64,000 nucleotides of DNA, taken from NCBI RefSeq assembly GCF_022539315.1, contig NC_066317.1, positions 50,696,435 to 50,760,434 on the forward strand. Direction: 5' to 3'. Every line of letters begins with the position of its first letter. Position 1 is the first letter of the stretch. The notes below the pieces were generated by a model. The model saw nothing but the letters and a program-made list of their open reading frames with translations, did not search any database and was not told the origin of the DNA. The translations under genes and the position numbers were made by a program. This document shows positions 60,580-64,000 of the stretch, piece after piece. Source of the stretch: Serinus canaria. Lineage: Eukaryota; Chordata; Aves; Passeriformes; Fringillidae.

Positions 60580-61500
60580 TACTTGATCCAGCTGGCTCTC
60601 AAACATCCTCCAAGGATGGAGACTGATAACCATAAGCAGATAACCATACTTTGAGCAGTATGGTTATCTGCTTGCTCATTCTCTTGAGGACAATGTTTTC
60701 CCTTATATCCAGCTGGACCAATTCCTTGTTTCAATTTCTGCAATTTTCTCACATCCTCTTGCCACCACAGTGAAGGAGCCTGGTTCTGTCTTTTGGATGG
60801 CCCTTCCACAGGTGCTGACAGGTTTCTGTAGAGACCCCTCAAAGCCTTGTCTTTTTCAGCTGAACAATCCCATCTTTCTCAGCCTCTCCTGAAAGCCTTC
60901 TACTGCATTTACCCTGTCTATCAATATCATTATTGACTGAGGTGCCCAAAACTGGGCACGGGACTTTAGGAGCAGGCTAAGGTTCTATGAGTAAAGGGGT
61001 AATCACTCCTCTTACCTCCTGGCTGGGCTCCTAGTGACAGCCCAGGACCCTTCTGGCTTCGATGCCAGAGCACACCATGTCCTTCCAACAGAGCTCTGCC
61101 CAGTCAGTCAGGCCCCAGCTTGTGACATTGCAAGGGGAATTCTGTTTACCCAGCAGCAGGATTAGTACCAGTCTGTGTGAATTTAATGAGTTTACTTACT
61201 GGCAGCCCATTCTTTCAGTGTCTCTAGGTTCCCCTACACAGCAACCTTGCCATAGAGAGTATTAACTGGTTCCCCTCCTTCTCTTTACCCCTTGCCTGCC
61301 AGTTTGGTGTCATCTGGAAATGATGAGTATACACATTGTTACCTTTTCCACATTGTTTATAAAGACAGATCCCTCCAGTTTTTGGTGACCACTGGGTAGA
61401 GAAAGACTTATCAACTAATATCCTCCAAGACAGGTCCTCCAAGCTATGTTTTATCTGTTCTGCTGTCGGCTTATCCAGACCATAATTTTCTAACTTGGAT
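60580..61500 (-). mobile_element. CR1 fragment, minus strand
   Basis: The plus strand shows reverse-complement CR1 blocks in order: ctcaaacatcctccaaggat, ctgcttgctcattctcttga (altered by the hairpin), gaggtgcccaaaactgggca, ctcctggctgggctcctagt, and cctgccagtttggtgtcatc. The right part resembles the region encoding the reverse-transcriptase end. Truncated at both ends. Confidence 0.75.
60634..60673. repeat. Perfect 17-bp inverted repeat with 6-nt loop
   Basis: Arms at 60634-60650 and 60657-60673 are exact complements around ttgagc. It lies within CR1-derived sequence and replaces the usual CR1 block at that place. The left arm also contains a direct copy of gataaccata just upstream. Confidence 0.9.
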
Positions 61501-64000
61501 ACAAAATTATCCATCATATAATAATAATAACTGTCTTAAGCTAAATACTTATCAACTGAGGCTAGCTAAAACTGCAGAAAGATTAGCACATAACATTTCT
61601 TAACATAATCATGACAGGGAAGGAATGCTAGGAAAAAAAAGAATAATTTCCTATATAAAAATCTCAAATTAAATTATCTTAACAATTACCTAAAAGAAGA
61701 CCTAATGGCTCTGATGTGTTTCAGGTGATTAGTACAATCATATATAATGTATTATTATTTATGGATATGTATTTTATTATATTATTAAAACATGGGCTGT
61801 AATATATACATTAAAACTTAACATTTATCAGACCAAGGAAAGTGTTCATTAATGAGTAGGACAGTCAATTTTCTGTGTTTCCTATATCCCAGTGTCTAAA
61901 TCATACTGGGCTTAAGAGTTCTGCAGAAGATTACTTAGGAACCTGAAACAGTTTTTTCCATGTTATTGGAAAGAACAGAATAGAACTGTTGCTGCTCTAA
62001 GATCAGTGGCATTCTAGCATCTCCTCTTTCTCCTGGTATTGTGTGTGCAACTGACACCATATTCATTAGATGTTGACTTTTTCTTTGCAGACATTTCATT
62101 ACAAAAATCTCTCTGCTGAATGTTTACTACATATTTTCTGAATCTGTGTTATTCTTGCAGGGTTATTTTTTGAAGGACATGGCCTTTAAAGTGCCACTGC
62201 AAACACACTGAAATGCAAACTTTTGGAAACATAGTCTCAAATCAGTTTGCAGTACGAGATGCAATTTGGGTTTATATACTTAGGGGTTTACTGAATCTCA
62301 TTGTTACTTAGCATGCAGTTACTTCCAGTTCTGAAATAAAGTGAGATGATCTGTGGTTGCAGAAAAACATCAGGCAAGCTTCACAGTTTTGCCATGCAAC
62401 CAAAAGAAACCCAATGACTTTGATTGATTTTCATTTTGCATTTTTTACTTTTGTTTGAACCAGAAACTCAAAGTGACCCTTGAAGAAATAGTGGGACAGG
62501 AGGTGCCAACTGACATGGATCAGACCTGTAGAAAATATTCACACCAATATCTGTCAAAGAAAACTGTGAAGTTTCACATACAGCATTCTGCAGAATATAT
62601 TTTGTCAGGGCATTGAAGTATCAACTTTTTTTTTTTCTTTTTTTTTTTTTTTTTTGTGCCACATTTACTATCTCTGTATCATCTTTGTACATGTCCTGTT
62701 ATCTGCTGCAGAAAGTTAGGCAGACTCAGAGGATCCGTGATGTAGTTTGGAGAAAACTCTTTTATGAAAAGGAAAATAATTACATCTGATCAAGTTCACT
62801 CAACATCTTTAATGAAAACTTGGGCAAAACCCAGCAATTGTAATATATTTTTGAAATTCAGATGACATAACTGTGTTGTTCCTTCACTAAATCCTTTCTC
62901 CAATACAGAAATATTGAAAAATCTTAATTACTATATGGGATTATGATATTTTCAAAAAGGCATATTTCTCTAAAGAGTGTTGGAAAGTTGTAATTATGTG
63001 TATCATATATTGCTTAAACAAGGACATTCTCCAAGCAAGTGTATTTACAGATACTGCAGATAAAGCCAATAATAGTGGTGGGGTGTAGGGAAAGGCAGAA
63101 ACAAATTGAGTTCAAATGTAAGAAAGAAAGGCTGTGGACTAGCAATGGCAGTACTTTGGTAGTCAAGGAGCTACAGGAATCTTACCTGCAAAAAATCTCG
63201 TAATCTTATAAAAGAAATTTAATTCAAAAAATAAATGAAGAAAACTCAAAGATAACGAGTTTTGTTAAACAATAACTGAGATAACAGAAAATAAGTTAAT
63301 TGCCTACTGTTTGATAATTACGAGCTTTAATTCATTGCTGAACAAAGGCTCCAGTGAGTAGTCTCTTGCTTTTTGTCACTTGCTATTTGATTTGATCTCT
63401 TCAATAAAATTTTATTTAGAGAATTTGTGATTGAAAAAAATGAACGATTCTTGAGCTGAGAATCATTATGCATTCTGTAAGTGAACAAAGCATAAAGTTT
63501 CCTGTTTAGCAGTAAATTGAGATTGTTTCCTTAGTAATACTATAATCTATGCATTTTCTTTGTCATTATATTGCTTCCATTTATTTTTCAAAGCAGCAGA
63601 ACATAGATCCACTTCAAAATGATAAATAAGTAAAAAAGGAAGTTTTAATTGTTCCAATGTTACAGTACTTCATACATGACAAGAATGTGATGAGCTTCAC
63701 CACAGGTGTTGCAGACATTTACAATAAATATTTGTAACAGTCTATTTTGTTCTTTTTCCTGTTTTAGCAGCTTATTACATGCATATATCTATCTATATAA
63801 ATATTTTCTAAACAAATGCTACATGCAGGAACCAAGTAAGCTCACAATATGCTCTTGGCAATAGTCTGCAAGTTTAGAACACCTCTTTATGGAACTCAGT
63901 CTTCTTATTAAAGTTCAATTGGATATTTTTTTCTAATTGTTTGAATCCAATAAAAAAGAGGATTTACATGTCAGAATCCTGAGCCCTAAAATGTTTATCT
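61501..64000. other. No supported feature
   Basis: AT-rich sequence. A T run with one C lies at about 62624-62657. Acceptor-like sites at 62086 and 62160 are followed by early stops. Confidence 0.4.

Noticed and set aside
1..64000. CRISPR arrays, bacterial operons, tRNA or rRNA genes, intact retroviral genes
   Set aside because: None was seen; repeats here are CR1, LTR and simple-sequence types of a bird-like genome.

Overview
This window looks like intronic and intergenic DNA of a bird, most likely a songbird. It is AT-rich and has no operons or bacterial signals. It is littered with pieces of CR1 LINEs, recognised by the typical avian 3' ends and by reverse-transcriptase tail motifs. It also carries solo or broken long terminal repeats of passerine ERVL-like families. 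That assignment comes from recalled family patterns; no database was searched.

Two sets of candidate host exons lie on opposite strands and interleave. On the plus strand, five exons (1308-1368, 11469-11569, 15764-15927, 45967-46033, 50998-51148) have good splice sites and compatible phases. They join into one open tail of 181 codons including the stop, and an AATAAA follows at 51248. On the minus strand, exons at 52264-52154 and 39402-39331 join in frame. A further series (24860-24757, 21616-21463, 21197-20962, 20482-20156) lies inside the large intron of the plus-strand gene. This series looks damaged: one TGA and one TAA are in frame and the last junction does not keep phase. I do not recognise either protein. 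Both are alpha-helical and HEAT/ARM-like in feel, which is inference only.

Two purine-only GGAA arrays (21630-23301 and 31623-32059) share the unusual inserted unit GTGGCGGAAGGAA and the same orientation. The first abuts the splice acceptor of the minus-strand exon 21616-21463, so on the transcribed strand it is a pyrimidine tract of about 1.7 kb. This is the most striking structure in the window.

Layout: 1-5 kb, first plus exon and an LTR remnant; 5-7.3 kb, a composite CR1 repeat and a solo LTR; 8.9-10.8 kb, a hairpin and the largest CR1; 11.5-16 kb, two plus exons; 17-25 kb, the inverted copy of the composite repeat, minus exons and the first array; 25-35 kb, CR1 and LTR pieces and the second array; 35-46 kb, a minus exon, a perfect 32-bp hairpin and a plus exon; 49-51 kb, an LTR end, a long CR1 and the plus terminal exon; 52-54.4 kb, a minus exon and a solo LTR; 58-61.5 kb, weak downstream exon candidates and a minus-strand CR1. 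No tRNA, rRNA, CRISPR array or intact viral gene was seen.
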